DNA of 52,645 nt from Candidatus Gastranaerophilales bacterium (lineage in GTDB: Bacteria > Cyanobacteriota > Vampirovibrionia > Gastranaerophilales > Gastranaerophilaceae). Below the pieces are notes generated by a model that made no database searches, was not told the origin of the DNA, and worked only from the letters and a program-made list of their open reading frames with translations. A program made the translations under genes and the position numbers. The stretch's first letter is position 1; each line of letters opens with the position of its first letter. This document shows positions 14,788 through 24,289 of the stretch, piece by piece. Location: contig CALUSI010000016.1 in assembly GCA_944323395.1 (NCBI GenBank), positions 1 to 52,645 on the forward strand, read 5' to 3'.

Positions 14788-15011
14788 ATTTGTTTTTCTC
14801 TTCTATAGTTTTCGAAATAAAGTATTATTCTTTCTTTGAATATCATAAAGAAAATACCAACACCTACTAACATTATAGAATTTAGGAAAATAAACAATAC
14901 AATTCTATTTCCATTTAATAGAAATGGCATATTAAAATATAAAACGCTAAAAAGCATTATAATAGATAGTAATAAAAATATTACTGAAAAATACGTAGCA
15001 AACTTATGCAT
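14784..15011 (-). CDS. Hypothetical two-helix membrane protein
   Basis: 75 residues with two membrane helices (about 5-27 and 37-57, with NGN in the turn) and a basic cytoplasmic tail, FENYRREKQI. A GGCGG sequence sits 7 nt before the ATG. It ends 4 nt inside the convergent lipA. No family is recognised. The frame on the other strand is also open but lacks membrane logic, so this strand is preferred. Confidence 0.5.
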   Translation of the reverse strand: MHKFATYFSVIFLLLSIIMLFSVLYFNMPFLLNGNRIVLFIFLNSIMLVGVGIFFMIFKERIILYFENYRREKQI

Positions 15012-15206
15012 ACAAAACCGCCTTTTCTTCTTCTTAAAATAAATAAAATTACACTAAAAAATCAGACACTCACTTCATGTGTCAGATGAATAAGAAGATA
15101 AACAGTTTAATAATATTTTTCTCATGCCATTATTATATCATTTTTTTTTATAAAAAAAAAGACCTGATCTTTAAAGATATTAATAATTAAATTTTTTAAT
15201 ATATGT

Positions 15207-16202
15207 CTATATAAAAGAAGTAATATATTTTTCCCAGGAATGAAAATCTTTAGTTAATTTTTTATATATTGGTAATTCTATTTTATATTTTTCTGCTAGC
15301 TCAACAATATAAAATAAAATGAAAAATATCTCTGGTATATTATTTGTTTTTATAGATTCAAGAACAGAAGAAGTAAGAGTTTTGGGCCAATTTTGTATTT
15401 CATTTATAATTTCATTATAAAACTCTTCTTTATCTTTAATACTAAGTTTTTCTGCAAGGATTGATTGCTCTTTTGTTAAGTCTTTTAAAAAGTCAAAAGC
15501 TTCTTTATCAGATAGAATTTCTCCTAAATTTTTTTTATATATAAATCCCGTGATAGAAAGAATACTATTAAAACAATTTTTTTTATAAACTTTATATAAG
15601 ATTTCTTTGCCTGAATATAACTTGCAAGGAATTTTAAAATTATCTAATATTACTTTTAATTTTTCCAGCTTTTTCTTTAATGGAAAATCTTCAGACTTAT
15701 ACCCGTAATAAAATCCGCTATTCCCTATTTGTTTAATAGAAAAAATTTCATCTCTTAGAAAAGGACCATCTGCATATCCGTATATTATATTGTTAGTTTT
15801 TAATTTTTTGGTTAGCAAATCTGTATATCCATAACCTGTAACAAGTGGAATAATAATTGTTTCTTTTTTGGAACAAAATTTAATTATTTTAAGAATAGAG
15901 TTTATTTCTGTTGCTCGAACACAAATAAAAATATAATCTGCTTTTTTGTGGTAATTAGCATTTTTTATACAAATAGGAATTTGAAATGGTTTGCAATTAT
16001 CAATCATTTCTGATGAGAAATTATAGGTTTTGTTTTTGGAAAAATATTCAAGAGAGTAGTTTCTTGCAATGATTATTGGCTTTATATTATTTAATCTAAA
16101 TAGTGCATTTAACGTTAATCCAACACAACCTCCACCTATAATTAAAATTCTAGGTCTTTTGAAATTTGAAAAAATTTTCTGTATTAAATTATTTAGATTC
16201 AT
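15207..16202 (-). CDS. PanE/ApbA-like ketopantoate reductase family protein (divergent)
   Basis: 331 residues with a Rossmann start (ILIIGGGCVGLTLNALF, GxGxxG) and the family's 'ADYIFICVRATEI' (usually VKA/VKT). A C-terminal helical domain has 'YKVYKKNCFNSILSITG', which holds a Lys and Asn where PanE has its catalytic K and N. 2-Dehydropantoate reductase makes pantoate for coenzyme A with NADPH. Very high Lys, Ile and Asn content and changed motifs make the substrate uncertain. It is downstream of clpC with an 18-nt gap. Confidence 0.72.
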   Translation of the reverse strand: MNLNNLIQKIFSNFKRPRILIIGGGCVGLTLNALFRLNNIKPIIIARNYSLEYFSKNKTYNFSSEMIDNCKPFQIPICIKNANYHKKADYIFICVRATEINSILKIIKFCSKKETIIIPLVTGYGYTDLLTKKLKTNNIIYGYADGPFLRDEIFSIKQIGNSGFYYGYKSEDFPLKKKLEKLKVILDNFKIPCKLYSGKEILYKVYKKNCFNSILSITGFIYKKNLGEILSDKEAFDFLKDLTKEQSILAEKLSIKDKEEFYNEIINEIQNWPKTLTSSVLESIKTNNIPEIFFILFYIVELAEKYKIELPIYKKLTKDFHSWEKYITSFI

Positions 16203-16220
16203 AAATTTTATCTTTTCATG

Positions 16221-18662
16221 TTATTTTTTTTCACATTCAAAAACAATTTTTTGATCTTTTAGGTTAAGTACAATAGTATCACCAGCTGTATATTTACCTG
16301 AAAGGATTTCTTCAGCAAGACCATCTTCAATACGTTTTTGAATTAGACGTCTTAAAGGTCTAGCTCCGTATGCTTCAGAATATCCTGCCTCACCTAAATA
16401 ATCTTTTACTTCTTCTGTTACTTCGATAGTCAAGTTTTGTGATTCTAAACGTTTAAATAAGTCATTTAACATTAAATCAACAATTTGTCTTATTTCCGGT
16501 TTAGACAGATGAGCAAATACGATAATATCATCAATTCTGTTTAAGAATTCAGGACGGAAGGATTTTTTCATTTCTTCCATTACTGTATCTTTTAATTTTT
16601 CATATTTATCTTTTTGTTCATCTTCGGCAACAGAGAATCCAAGCTTACTTGTTGTCGTAATCATACTTGCACCAACATTACTTGTCATTATAATGATAGT
16701 ATTTTTGAAGTTGATGTGTCTTCCTTTTGAGTCAGTCAATCTACCATCATCTAATATTTGTAACATGATGTTAAATACATCAGGGTGTGCTTTTTCTATT
16801 TCATCAAATAGGATAACGCTGTATGGTTTCTTTCTGATTAATTCTGTTAAGTGACCTCCGTCGTCATAGCCTACGTAGCCGGGAGGTGAACCAATCAATT
16901 TCGCGGTTGAATGTTTTTCCATAAATTCGGACATGTCAACACGAATCATATTGTCTTCACTACCGAAAACGGCTTCTGCTAAAGCTTTTGCAAGTTCTGT
17001 TTTTCCTACACCTGTAGGACCTGAGAAGATGAAGCTTCCTATTGGTCTGTTTGGTGATTTTAAACCTACTCTTGCCCTTCTTATTGCTTTTGATAATGCA
17101 ACAACAGCTTGATCCTGACCAATAACTCTGTTATGAAGTGTTTCTTCAAGTTTAAGAAGTCTTTCACTTTCTCCTTCTGTTATTTTTGTTGTCGGAATGC
17201 CTGTCATCATACTAACAACTTGTGCAACTTGTTCGGCAGTAACTGTTGGTTTGTTTTCTTCGTTATCTTCTCTCCATTTTAAGGACATTTCACGGATTTT
17301 TTCTTTTAAATCTGCTTCATCATCACGTAGATTTGATGCTGTCTCAAATTCTTGATTTCTTATTGCATCTTCTTTTTGTTTGATTACTGCTTTTAATTGT
17401 TTTTCAAGCTCTTTACCTTCCGGCGGAAGTGCGCTTGTTTGTATTCTTAATTTAGAAGCAGCTTCATCTATAATATCAATTGCTTTATCGGGCAAAAATC
17501 TGTCTGTTATATATTTGTATGAAAGCTCAGTTGCTGCCACAATTGCCTCATCTGAAATTCTTAATTTGTGGTGTTCTTCATATTTCGGTTTTAGACCTTT
17601 TATTATCTCAATAGTGTCATCAACTGATGGTTCTTCTATTATTATCGATTGGAAACGTCTTTCAAGTGCAGGGTCTTTTTCTACATATTTTCTGTATTCA
17701 TCTAAAGTAGTGGCACCTATAACCTGAATTTCGCCTCTTGATAGAGCAGGTTTTAATATATTTGCCGCATCAATAGCACCTTCTGCAGCACCTGCACCTA
17801 TAAGTGTATGCATTTCATCTATAATAAGAATTATATTTCCTGCTTGACGAATTTCGTCCATAATTTTCTTAAGACGTTCTTCAAATTCGCCTCTGTATTT
17901 TGTGCCGGCGACAAGTAAACCCATATCTAATTGAATAACTTTTTTGCCTTCTAAAATATCAGGAACTTCAGAGTTTACTATCCTTGCTGCTAAACCTTCA
18001 ACAACTGCGGTTTTACCGACACCGGGCTCACCTAATAGTACTGGATTGTTTTTTGTCCTTCTTGCAAGTATTTGTATAACACGTTCTATTTCTTTTTCTC
18101 TGCCTACAACAGGATCTAAACGCTGTTCCTGTGCTGCAAGTGTTAAATCCGTTCCAAATTCATCCAAGCTTGGTGTCTTTGTTTTTCCTGATGAAGCACC
18201 TGTTGTAGCAGCTGTTTGTGCTGGTTTTGTTTCTCCCAGCATTTTAATTACATTGCTTCTTACTTTGTTTAAGTCAACACCTAAGTTCTCTAATACTCGA
18301 GCTGCAACTCCTTCACCTTCTCTGATTAATCCGAGAAGAAGATGTTCTGTTCCTATATAATTGTGTCCAAGTTGTCTTGCTTCATCCCAAGATAACTCCA
18401 ATACTCTTTTTGCTCTAGGCGTAAAAGGAATTTCAACTGCAACAAAGCCTGAACCTCTGCCTATAATTTTTTCAACTTCTACCCTTGCATCTTTTAGATT
18501 TACACCCATTGCTTTAAGTGTTTTAGCAGCAACTCCTGTGCCCTCACCTATTAAACCCAGTAGAACTTGTTCTGTACCTACAAAATTATGACCTAGTCTT
18601 CTTGCTTCTTCTTGTGCAAGCATTATTACTTTTATAGCCTTTTCCGTAAAACGTTCAAACAT
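16221..18662 (-). CDS. clpC: ATP-dependent Clp protease ATPase subunit ClpC
   Basis: 813 residues with the full ClpC layout: a double Clp N-domain (1-145), AAA+ module 1 with GEPGVGKT at 211-218 and IIDEMH near 280, the UVR-type middle segment (about 420-458), and AAA+ module 2 with GPTGVGKT at 548-555 and the pore loop GYVGYDDGG. ClpC unfolds substrates for ClpP. This form is typical of Cyanobacteria and Firmicutes. The ribosome site AGGAG precedes the ATG. No ClpP, McsA/B or CtsR is nearby. Confidence 0.97.
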   Translation of the reverse strand: MFERFTEKAIKVIMLAQEEARRLGHNFVGTEQVLLGLIGEGTGVAAKTLKAMGVNLKDARVEVEKIIGRGSGFVAVEIPFTPRAKRVLELSWDEARQLGHNYIGTEHLLLGLIREGEGVAARVLENLGVDLNKVRSNVIKMLGETKPAQTAATTGASSGKTKTPSLDEFGTDLTLAAQEQRLDPVVGREKEIERVIQILARRTKNNPVLLGEPGVGKTAVVEGLAARIVNSEVPDILEGKKVIQLDMGLLVAGTKYRGEFEERLKKIMDEIRQAGNIILIIDEMHTLIGAGAAEGAIDAANILKPALSRGEIQVIGATTLDEYRKYVEKDPALERRFQSIIIEEPSVDDTIEIIKGLKPKYEEHHKLRISDEAIVAATELSYKYITDRFLPDKAIDIIDEAASKLRIQTSALPPEGKELEKQLKAVIKQKEDAIRNQEFETASNLRDDEADLKEKIREMSLKWREDNEENKPTVTAEQVAQVVSMMTGIPTTKITEGESERLLKLEETLHNRVIGQDQAVVALSKAIRRARVGLKSPNRPIGSFIFSGPTGVGKTELAKALAEAVFGSEDNMIRVDMSEFMEKHSTAKLIGSPPGYVGYDDGGHLTELIRKKPYSVILFDEIEKAHPDVFNIMLQILDDGRLTDSKGRHINFKNTIIIMTSNVGASMITTTSKLGFSVAEDEQKDKYEKLKDTVMEEMKKSFRPEFLNRIDDIIVFAHLSKPEIRQIVDLMLNDLFKRLESQNLTIEVTEEVKDYLGEAGYSEAYGARPLRRLIQKRIEDGLAEEILSGKYTAGDTIVLNLKDQKIVFECEKK

Positions 18663-18725
18663 TGCTTTACTTCTCCTAATAAGACTCTATATTATCTATT
18701 TTACACCATAATTCAAATTATACAA

Positions 18726-19406
18726 TTAGTTATTTCCTAATTCTTTTAGCTTGTTTATTGCGGGGAAGTATCCTTTATTTACTTCATTCGCTATTTTGTA
18801 TGCTTTTTGTGCTAAGTTGAAATTTCTTTCCTTCTCATATAATTCACCTAACATATAGTGGGTTTCTGGATCTTTATAAAATATATCAAGACTCTTTTTT
18901 AAGTATTGTTTTGCTTCTTCGCATCTGTTATTGTTTAACAATACTCTTCCGCTATATTTATATACTTCTCTGTTAAAATATTCCAAATAACTGTTTTCTA
19001 GAAGAAGCTTCTTTATATATTCGGTTTTATTATAGAAGAACAACATGTTTAAGTCCTGTTCATAATAGTTTCTTATTTGGAAGTATGTTGGTGTTTGATT
19101 ATAGTTGTCTTCTATTAAATTTATTATACATATCAGCCAGTTTACTGCGGAGGAAGATTCTTTTACTAAATTTAAAATGGTTTTTGCTTCATTTATTTTT
19201 CCTGTTAAAAAATTGCAGTAACAGTATCCGTATATATTTTGCGCTTTATTAAAATAATTGTATGCTTCTTTGACATTTCCGCTGTATAGTTCTATTTTTC
19301 CTAATATATTAAAACTCCGGATTTCTTTTGAACTTTTCAATAAATTCCTAATTCCGGAGTAATTTTTATCTATGTAAAAAAGTTTTTCTATGTTGTCATG
19401 TGTCAT
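18726..19406 (-). CDS. TPR-repeat protein
   Basis: 226 residues with tetratricopeptide-like helical pairs, clearest near the end: 'YSGRVLLNNNRCEEAKQYLKKSLDIFYKDP' and 'HYMLGELYEKERNFNLAQKAYKIANEVN'. An earlier repeat is 'FNILGKIELYSGNVKEAYNYFNKA'. No signal peptide, so it is probably cytoplasmic. It starts 2 nt after the secreted TPR gene upstream, which makes a two-gene operon likely. Such repeats mediate protein binding; the partner is unknown. Confidence 0.78.
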   Translation of the reverse strand: MTHDNIEKLFYIDKNYSGIRNLLKSSKEIRSFNILGKIELYSGNVKEAYNYFNKAQNIYGYCYCNFLTGKINEAKTILNLVKESSSAVNWLICIINLIEDNYNQTPTYFQIRNYYEQDLNMLFFYNKTEYIKKLLLENSYLEYFNREVYKYSGRVLLNNNRCEEAKQYLKKSLDIFYKDPETHYMLGELYEKERNFNLAQKAYKIANEVNKGYFPAINKLKELGNN

Positions 19407-19408
19407 TT

Positions 19409-20200
19409 TTAAAAATTAGGCATCATATTTGACATCATCATCATTTGTACCATTTCAGGAGTGATGGTTTTATTCTCATTATGATATTGTTTTATCATTT
19501 CTGCATAATTGTTATTATTTGTTTGATTGTTTGAGTCCATCATCATGGCAAAACCTGTCAAATCATTGTTTTGTTCTTTCAATAATTTAACAGCTTGCGT
19601 TAATTTATCACTTGATGGAATAAATGCTTGGTCTGTATTGATTTCATTTTGTTTCATTTTTGTTTTTTCTTGTCTTATGAATTCTTGAGCTTGCGGATGT
19701 ACATTTTGAGGATAGTTTCCTTTTATTAAATTTTCTATTTCAACAGTATCGGCATCTTTTTCTGTATTATTTAAATTCGCAAAATATTGTTCCAAGAAAC
19801 CAGCCGGATCAGCTTTTAATTTTTTTATTTCATCATGTGAAAAATCTTGATATTCGCATTTTGATGGATTTTCCATACAAATTTGTGCTTGTATCGAGTA
19901 AGATGTTAATTTTGGTACGGTATTTAGTCCAATAACTTTTTCAAAGGCTTCATGAGCCTCTTGAGTCATTGCTATATTCATATAGGCATTACCTAAATAA
20001 TACCAAGCTATAGCACTTGTTGGATCTTTTTCAGTCAACATTCTTAAATCAGAAATGCAACCAACATAGTTCTTGTTTTTATATTTTGAAATAGCATCTT
20101 GTATAATCTGTGTGTTGTCGTCCTGTGAATATACCTCTTGCATGTTGCCAAATGCTAACATTAGAGTGAAAACTAAGCCCAGCATAAATATTTTTTTCAT
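19409..20200 (-). CDS. Secreted TPR-repeat protein
   Basis: 263 residues. The signal peptide MKKIFMLGLVFTLMLAFGNM ends near 'EVYSQ'. TPR units follow (about 30-105: 'DPTSAIAWYYLGNAYMNIAM TQEAHEAFEKVIGLN' pattern). The second half is Asn/Gln-rich and low in complexity, ending with repeated methionines (QMMMMSNMMPNF). It is likely a periplasmic or surface scaffold. It heads an operon with the cytoplasmic TPR gene. The Met-rich end is odd for this family and might bind metal or be oxidation-sensitive. Confidence 0.78.
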   Translation of the reverse strand: MKKIFMLGLVFTLMLAFGNMQEVYSQDDNTQIIQDAISKYKNKNYVGCISDLRMLTEKDPTSAIAWYYLGNAYMNIAMTQEAHEAFEKVIGLNTVPKLTSYSIQAQICMENPSKCEYQDFSHDEIKKLKADPAGFLEQYFANLNNTEKDADTVEIENLIKGNYPQNVHPQAQEFIRQEKTKMKQNEINTDQAFIPSSDKLTQAVKLLKEQNNDLTGFAMMMDSNNQTNNNNYAEMIKQYHNENKTITPEMVQMMMMSNMMPNF

Positions 20201-20507
20201 ATACTATCCTTTTTATGTTGTTTTAATTTTTGTAATTTGTTTAGAAAAACAACTAAACCTATTATAAATTATATACCCAATTTGGCAAAAAATCCTAGTT
20301 CATTTACATTATATATGTTACAACTCTTTGTATTATTTATATCTTTATTGGATTATTATCTGTAATCTTTTATTTAATTATTTTATATGAATTATTTTTT
20401 TTTATTTCATACAAAAGAATGAAATATACAAAAAATGGTATGTTAATATTTGTAACATATGTATAATGTTATATATATTTGTTGAATAAACAGTTTGTGG
20501 AGGAAAG
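20201..20507. other. Divergent AT-rich intergenic region with operator-like dyads
   Basis: 307 bp without a gene. It contains ATATGTTACA at 20313-20322 and its exact reverse complement TGTAACATAT at 20451-20460, plus ATTTCAT/ATGAAAT near 20404-20424. It must drive the minus-strand secreted TPR gene and the plus-strand HTH gene. Confidence 0.6.
20453..20471 (+). promoter_or_regulatory. Candidate operator overlapping the HTH-gene -10 box
   Basis: The dyad TAACAT-N7-ATGTTA encloses TATAAT (20462-20467). A regulator bound here would block the promoter. The adjacent half-site repeats far upstream at 20313, so looping is possible. The obvious candidate binder is the HTH protein encoded just downstream. 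Confidence 0.5.
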
Positions 20508-20738
20508 ATGAAAATTAAAATAAAAGAAACCATTAAGGTAAAAAAAGGCTGGAGTTTATATAAATTGGCTCAAGTTTTGAATTTGCCTCAACAAACAGTA
20601 TATTCTTGGGCTAGTGGTCGAACTCAACCTTCTTATGAAAATATGGACAAGCTATGTGAGACTATTGGCTGTAGTGTTGGTGATTTATTTGAAGCTGAGC
20701 CTGTTCAACAAAAATTAAACTTAGCTGTTAATCAATAA
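20508..20738 (+). CDS. Small XRE/Cro-type helix-turn-helix regulator
   Basis: 76 residues, nearly all HTH_3 domain: 'GWSLYKLAQVLNLPQQTVYSWASGRTQPSYENMDKLCETIGCSVGDLF'. The recognition helix is QQTVYSWASGR. It has a strong GGAGG ribosome site. It is a single-gene unit behind a dyad-containing promoter, so autoregulation is plausible. There is no effector domain and no toxin partner beside it. It may regulate the divergent TPR operon. Confidence 0.9.
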   Translation: MKIKIKETIKVKKGWSLYKLAQVLNLPQQTVYSWASGRTQPSYENMDKLCETIGCSVGDLFEAEPVQQKLNLAVNQ

Positions 20739-20739
20739 T

Positions 20740-21546
20740 TTATGTTTCATTATGAGATATTGCAACAACATCTTCTATAGAGATGTTGTTTTTTGTTTTC
20801 TCATTAGTTAAATATATTAAATATTCAATATTCCCGGCAGGTCCTTTTATTGGGGAAAATGTTAATCCCTTTACAAATAAATTTATGGATTTGCAATATT
20901 CGATTATATCTTTTATTACTTCGATATGTATTTCTTTTTCTCTTACTACACCATTTTTGCCAACTTGTTCTTTTCCGGCTTCAAATTGTGGTTTTATTAG
21001 AGATACTATTTCAAAGTTTTCTTTGTCTGCCAGTTCCAGTAAATTCTTTATGACTTTTTTTATTGATATAAATGATAGATCCATTGTCAGAAAATTTGCT
21101 TTTTCATCTCCATCAGAATAAATATCTGAAAAACTGCAATTCTTAATATTAGTTTTTTCTATTATTTTTACTCTTTTATCTGTTCTTAATTTCCAAGCAA
21201 GTTGACCATAACCAACATCTACGCTATATACTTTTTTGGCTCCATTTTGAAGCATGCAGTCCGTAAATCCTCCTGTTGAGGCTCCTGCATCTAAACAAAT
21301 TTTATCTCTTAAGTCTATATTAAAGGTTTTAATTGCTTTATCCAGTTTAAAACCGCCCCTTGATACGAATGGCATTGATTTAATTTCAAAAGTTGTATTT
21401 TGTTTAAGTTCAAGTTGGAAGCCTGCTTTTGTTATTGTAATGCCGTCTACTTTTACATCTCCAGCCATTATTGCGGCTTGAGCTTTGCTTTTTGTTTCAA
21501 AAAAACCTTTATCTGTTAGTATTTTATCTAGTCTTTCTTTGGGCAT
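20740..21546 (-). CDS. tlyA: TlyA-type rRNA 2'-O-methyltransferase (hemolysin A family)
   Basis: 268 residues. The N-terminal S4 RNA-binding domain (1-65, 'RLDKILTDKGFFETKSKAQA') leads into an FtsJ-like methyltransferase: 'SRGGFKLDKAIKTF', SAM loop 'CLDAGASTGGFTDCML', 'VDVGYGQLAWKLR' and 'TMDLSFISIKK'. TlyA methylates 16S and/or 23S rRNA ribose and affects capreomycin sensitivity in mycobacteria. It starts 1 nt after tatD, so the two form an operon. Its last codons contain the terminator of the convergent HTH gene. Confidence 0.93.
   Translation of the reverse strand: MPKERLDKILTDKGFFETKSKAQAAIMAGDVKVDGITITKAGFQLELKQNTTFEIKSMPFVSRGGFKLDKAIKTFNIDLRDKICLDAGASTGGFTDCMLQNGAKKVYSVDVGYGQLAWKLRTDKRVKIIEKTNIKNCSFSDIYSDGDEKANFLTMDLSFISIKKVIKNLLELADKENFEIVSLIKPQFEAGKEQVGKNGVVREKEIHIEVIKDIIEYCKSINLFVKGLTFSPIKGPAGNIEYLIYLTNEKTKNNISIEDVVAISHNET
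20764..20794 (+). terminator. HTH-gene terminator embedded in tlyA coding sequence
   Basis: AACAACATCT and AGATGTTGTT form a perfect 10-bp stem with a 7-nt loop, then TTTTTT. It lies inside the 3' end of convergent tlyA, so one sequence serves both protein coding and termination. Confidence 0.8.
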
Positions 21547-21547
21547 A

Positions 21548-22303
21548 TTAAAATTTAAATATCCTTTTTGCGTTTATTGTTGTTTGTTCTTTTACTTCTT
21601 CTATACTTATTTCTTTTATATTTGCTATTTCTTTGGCTATATATTTTAAATAGGCTGGTGTGTTGATTTTTCCTCTATATGGTACAGGTGCCAGATATGG
21701 GGCATCTGTTTCAAGCAATATTCTGTCTATAGGAATTATTTTTGCGCTTTCTTTCAAATCTTTTGCATTTTTGAATGTTACTACTCCGCCTATACCTATA
21801 TAATATCCTTTGTCTATACATCTTTTTGCAAAGTTTGAGTTGCCGGAAAAACAATGAAATATAACATTACTTAATTTGTATTCTTGTAAAATTTCAAAAA
21901 CATCTTCATGTGCTTCTCTATCATGAATTATAATCGGTAGTTTTGTTTCCTCTGCTATTTTTAACTGCTTTCTTAGTATATTTTTTTGTTCTTCTTTTGA
22001 GTCAAATCCGTAATGATAATCGAGCCCAATCTCCCCTATTGCAACAATCTTGCTTTCTTTTATAAGTTTATATATTGTTTCTTCAACTTCTTGATTGTAT
22101 GTTTTAAATTCTGATGGATGTATGCCAATTGCCCCAAATAGCATTTCATATTCGTTGCACAAAGAAACAATTTCATTAAAGCTTGAAGGTTCTACTCCCG
22201 GAATTATTACTTTTTCTATTTCATTTCTTTGTATATCATTTAGGAAATCTTCAAAGTTTTCCCTATAATTTTCAAAATTTATATGTGAATGTGTATCAAT
22301 CAT
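21548..22303 (-). CDS. tatD: TatD family metal-dependent deoxyribonuclease
   Basis: A 251-residue TIM-barrel hydrolase. Metal-site motifs are seen in order: MIDTHSHI (HxH), 'GEIGLDYHYG' (E), 'PIIIHDREAH' (H), 'VIFHCFSGN' (H), and 'LLETDAPYLAP' (D). TatD enzymes process 3' DNA ends and take part in DNA repair and RNA quality control. It heads the tatD-tlyA operon. Length and motifs are normal. Confidence 0.93.
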   Translation of the reverse strand: MIDTHSHINFENYRENFEDFLNDIQRNEIEKVIIPGVEPSSFNEIVSLCNEYEMLFGAIGIHPSEFKTYNQEVEETIYKLIKESKIVAIGEIGLDYHYGFDSKEEQKNILRKQLKIAEETKLPIIIHDREAHEDVFEILQEYKLSNVIFHCFSGNSNFAKRCIDKGYYIGIGGVVTFKNAKDLKESAKIIPIDRILLETDAPYLAPVPYRGKINTPAYLKYIAKEIANIKEISIEEVKEQTTINAKRIFKF

Positions 22304-22441
22304 TTTAGTTATTGCCTATTAACTTTTTTTATTTTAATATAACAGTTGCTGATAAATCTTTTATGTAAATAAGATTTAACAAAAATAACAAAAAAATTTT
22401 TTTTGAGTTTTCATATTGTTGAATACTAGGGGAATATAAAA

Positions 22442-23152
22442 GTGAATATCGTTGATGCAATACCAAAGCCGAAATCTAATATAAATGAAAAAAATTATAA
22501 AAGAAAAATAGCAGCAGCATCTATTGCCGGTAGTGCAATCGGTATTGCAGGTTCGGTTGCGGGTATTTATGCTATGGCGAAAAAAGGTAATCCTGCGTTG
22601 ACTTTAAAAAAATTGGCTTATGATGAGAAAGATGTTCTTTTGATTGGTGCAGGTTCTGTTATTGGTGGTTTGTCAGGTGGTTTAATTGCTGACAGAAATA
22701 AAGAAAATGTTAAACCAAAACTAAGAGAAGCCTCTCAACAATTTTTTGGTAATATACTTTGTCCTATAGGTTTCTCGGCCGCTGGACATAAAATACTTGA
22801 GAAGACAAACTTTAAGCTTCCCAAGATAAATTCTAATTCAAAGGTTGCAAAGGCATTTAATGTTGTGACTTCTGTTCTTCCTAAAGTTGCTGTTACGGTG
22901 ATTTCATTAGTTGGCGGAATGGAAATTGGTAATAAGATTATGAACAAAGTTAACAACAAAATCTTCAAAGAAGAAGTTAAACATGAGGTTAATGTTGAAG
23001 ATTATTTTGTTCACGCTGATGATTTATGTCTAACTGCAAATATGTTATTAAAAGATGCAAAGCTTATATCAAGATTAACTTCTAAAGTTCTTCCTGCTAC
23101 TTTTATTGTTGCAGGTTCGAAAACAGGTATGCAAGAATCTCAAGAAATTTAA
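22442..23152 (+). CDS. Glycine-zipper membrane-associated protein, unknown function
   Basis: 236 residues starting at GTG after TAGGGG. At least two hydrophobic Gly/Ala-rich segments with small-residue spacing look like glycine zippers: residues ~23-45 (AAASIAGSAIGIAGSVAGIY) and ~64-85 (LLIGAGSVIGGLSGGLIAD). A third lies near 145-165 and a weaker one near the C-terminus. There is no cleavable signal. It is probably a lineage-specific membrane-inserting or pore-like protein. It overlaps the end of the convergent hemW by 4 nt. Confidence 0.7.
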   Translation: MNIVDAIPKPKSNINEKNYKRKIAAASIAGSAIGIAGSVAGIYAMAKKGNPALTLKKLAYDEKDVLLIGAGSVIGGLSGGLIADRNKENVKPKLREASQQFFGNILCPIGFSAAGHKILEKTNFKLPKINSNSKVAKAFNVVTSVLPKVAVTVISLVGGMEIGNKIMNKVNNKIFKEEVKHEVNVEDYFVHADDLCLTANMLLKDAKLISRLTSKVLPATFIVAGSKTGMQESQEI

Positions 23153-24237
23153 TCTATAAACTCTGACATTATTTCATTGCTTAGTAAAAATCCTTTTTCT
23201 GTAAGACTTAGTTTGTTATTCTCTTTTTTTAATAAATTTAGTTCTGTATATTTTTTTATTATATTTTGATATTTATCTGTAAAGTTAATATTAAATTTCT
23301 TATTTATTTTCTCAATATCAATTCCTGTTTTTAATCGCAGAGCAAGAAATATTTCTTCTTCCAATATTTCTCCTTCTGTTAGTTCTGTTTCTTCTTCTTT
23401 AATATTTGGATTTTCTATGTAATCTTTAAAACTTGCTATGTTTCTGTATCTTTTTTTACCTTCATATCCGCTCGCACTTAATCCGAAACCGTAGTAGTTC
23501 TTGTTTGCCCAATATGCACAATTATGTCTTGATTCAAAACCTTTTTTTGCGAAATTACTTATTTCATAATGCTCAAAACCATTTTGAGTTAAATCTGAAC
23601 ATAATTCTATGTACATATCAGCCTGTAGTTCATCATTAGGTAAATTTTGTGGTGGATTTTTACCAAAAAAAGACTCTTTTTCTATCTTAAGACCATATGT
23701 AGAAATGTGTTGTATTCCAAGATTTAAGCTTTGTTCTATATCTTTTTTTAAAATATCTGTATTTTGGTTTGGTAATCCATATATTAAGTCAATATTTATA
23801 TTGTCAAATCCACATTCTTTTATAATCTCAATAGAATTTAATATATTCTTTTTTGTGTGGTTTCGTCCTATATCTTTTAAAATGTTGTCATTAAAACTTT
23901 GAACACCGAGCGATAGTCTGTTTATTCCTATTTCTTTGATTTTATGGAATTTAGTTTTTTCAACCGTTTCCGGATTTACCTCAAGGGTTATTTCTGTATC
24001 ATTTTCAAAATTGAAATGTTTGATAATATTTTCGATATCATTAATATCCAATAATGATGGTGTTCCGCCACCTATATATAATGTCTTAATTTTTTCATTT
24101 TTATATGTGCTATTTATCTGGCTTATTAGCGCAGATAAATATATATTTTTGTATTTTATATCAATACCTGATACAAAAGAACAATAATTACATTTCTTAA
24201 TACAAAATGGAATATGGATATATACGTGATTTGCCAT
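23149..24237 (-). CDS. hemW: HemW-type radical SAM heme chaperone
   Basis: 362 residues, opening 'VYIHIPFCIKKCNYCSF' with the radical SAM C12-x3-C16-x2-C19 motif plus the adjacent C-S-F (HemN-type CxxxCxYC). Next come 'TLYIGGGTPSLL', 'EVNPETV', 'RLSLGVQSF' and 'IDLIYGLPNQ', all HemW/HemN signatures, then the C-terminal winged domain. HemW inserts heme into targets; it is often misannotated as coproporphyrinogen oxidase. No ribosome site precedes the ATG: TGATATAAT ends 7 nt upstream, suggesting a leaderless message. Confidence 0.93.
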   Translation of the reverse strand: MANHVYIHIPFCIKKCNYCSFVSGIDIKYKNIYLSALISQINSTYKNEKIKTLYIGGGTPSLLDINDIENIIKHFNFENDTEITLEVNPETVEKTKFHKIKEIGINRLSLGVQSFNDNILKDIGRNHTKKNILNSIEIIKECGFDNINIDLIYGLPNQNTDILKKDIEQSLNLGIQHISTYGLKIEKESFFGKNPPQNLPNDELQADMYIELCSDLTQNGFEHYEISNFAKKGFESRHNCAYWANKNYYGFGLSASGYEGKKRYRNIASFKDYIENPNIKEEETELTEGEILEEEIFLALRLKTGIDIEKINKKFNINFTDKYQNIIKKYTELNLLKKENNKLSLTEKGFLLSNEIMSEFID

Positions 24238-24275
24238 AAAAAAATTATATCATCTGTTATTTAGATGATATAATT
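24238..24275 (-). promoter_or_regulatory. Hairpin plus extended -10 box directly before hemW
   Basis: ATTATATCATCT (24245-24256) and AGATGATATAAT (24264-24275) form a perfect 12-bp inverted repeat. On the minus strand it ends in eight T and then the hemW ATG. It can be read as the terminator of the upstream orphan gene, or as an extended -10 (TGATATAAT) for leaderless hemW transcription, or both. Confidence 0.65.
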
Positions 24276-24289
24276 TGTTGTTAAATTTT

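Noticed and set aside
15061-15090. GACAC/GTGTC inverted repeat after the two-helix membrane gene.
   Set aside because: Only 5 bp pair and no T-run follows, so it is too weak for a terminator call.
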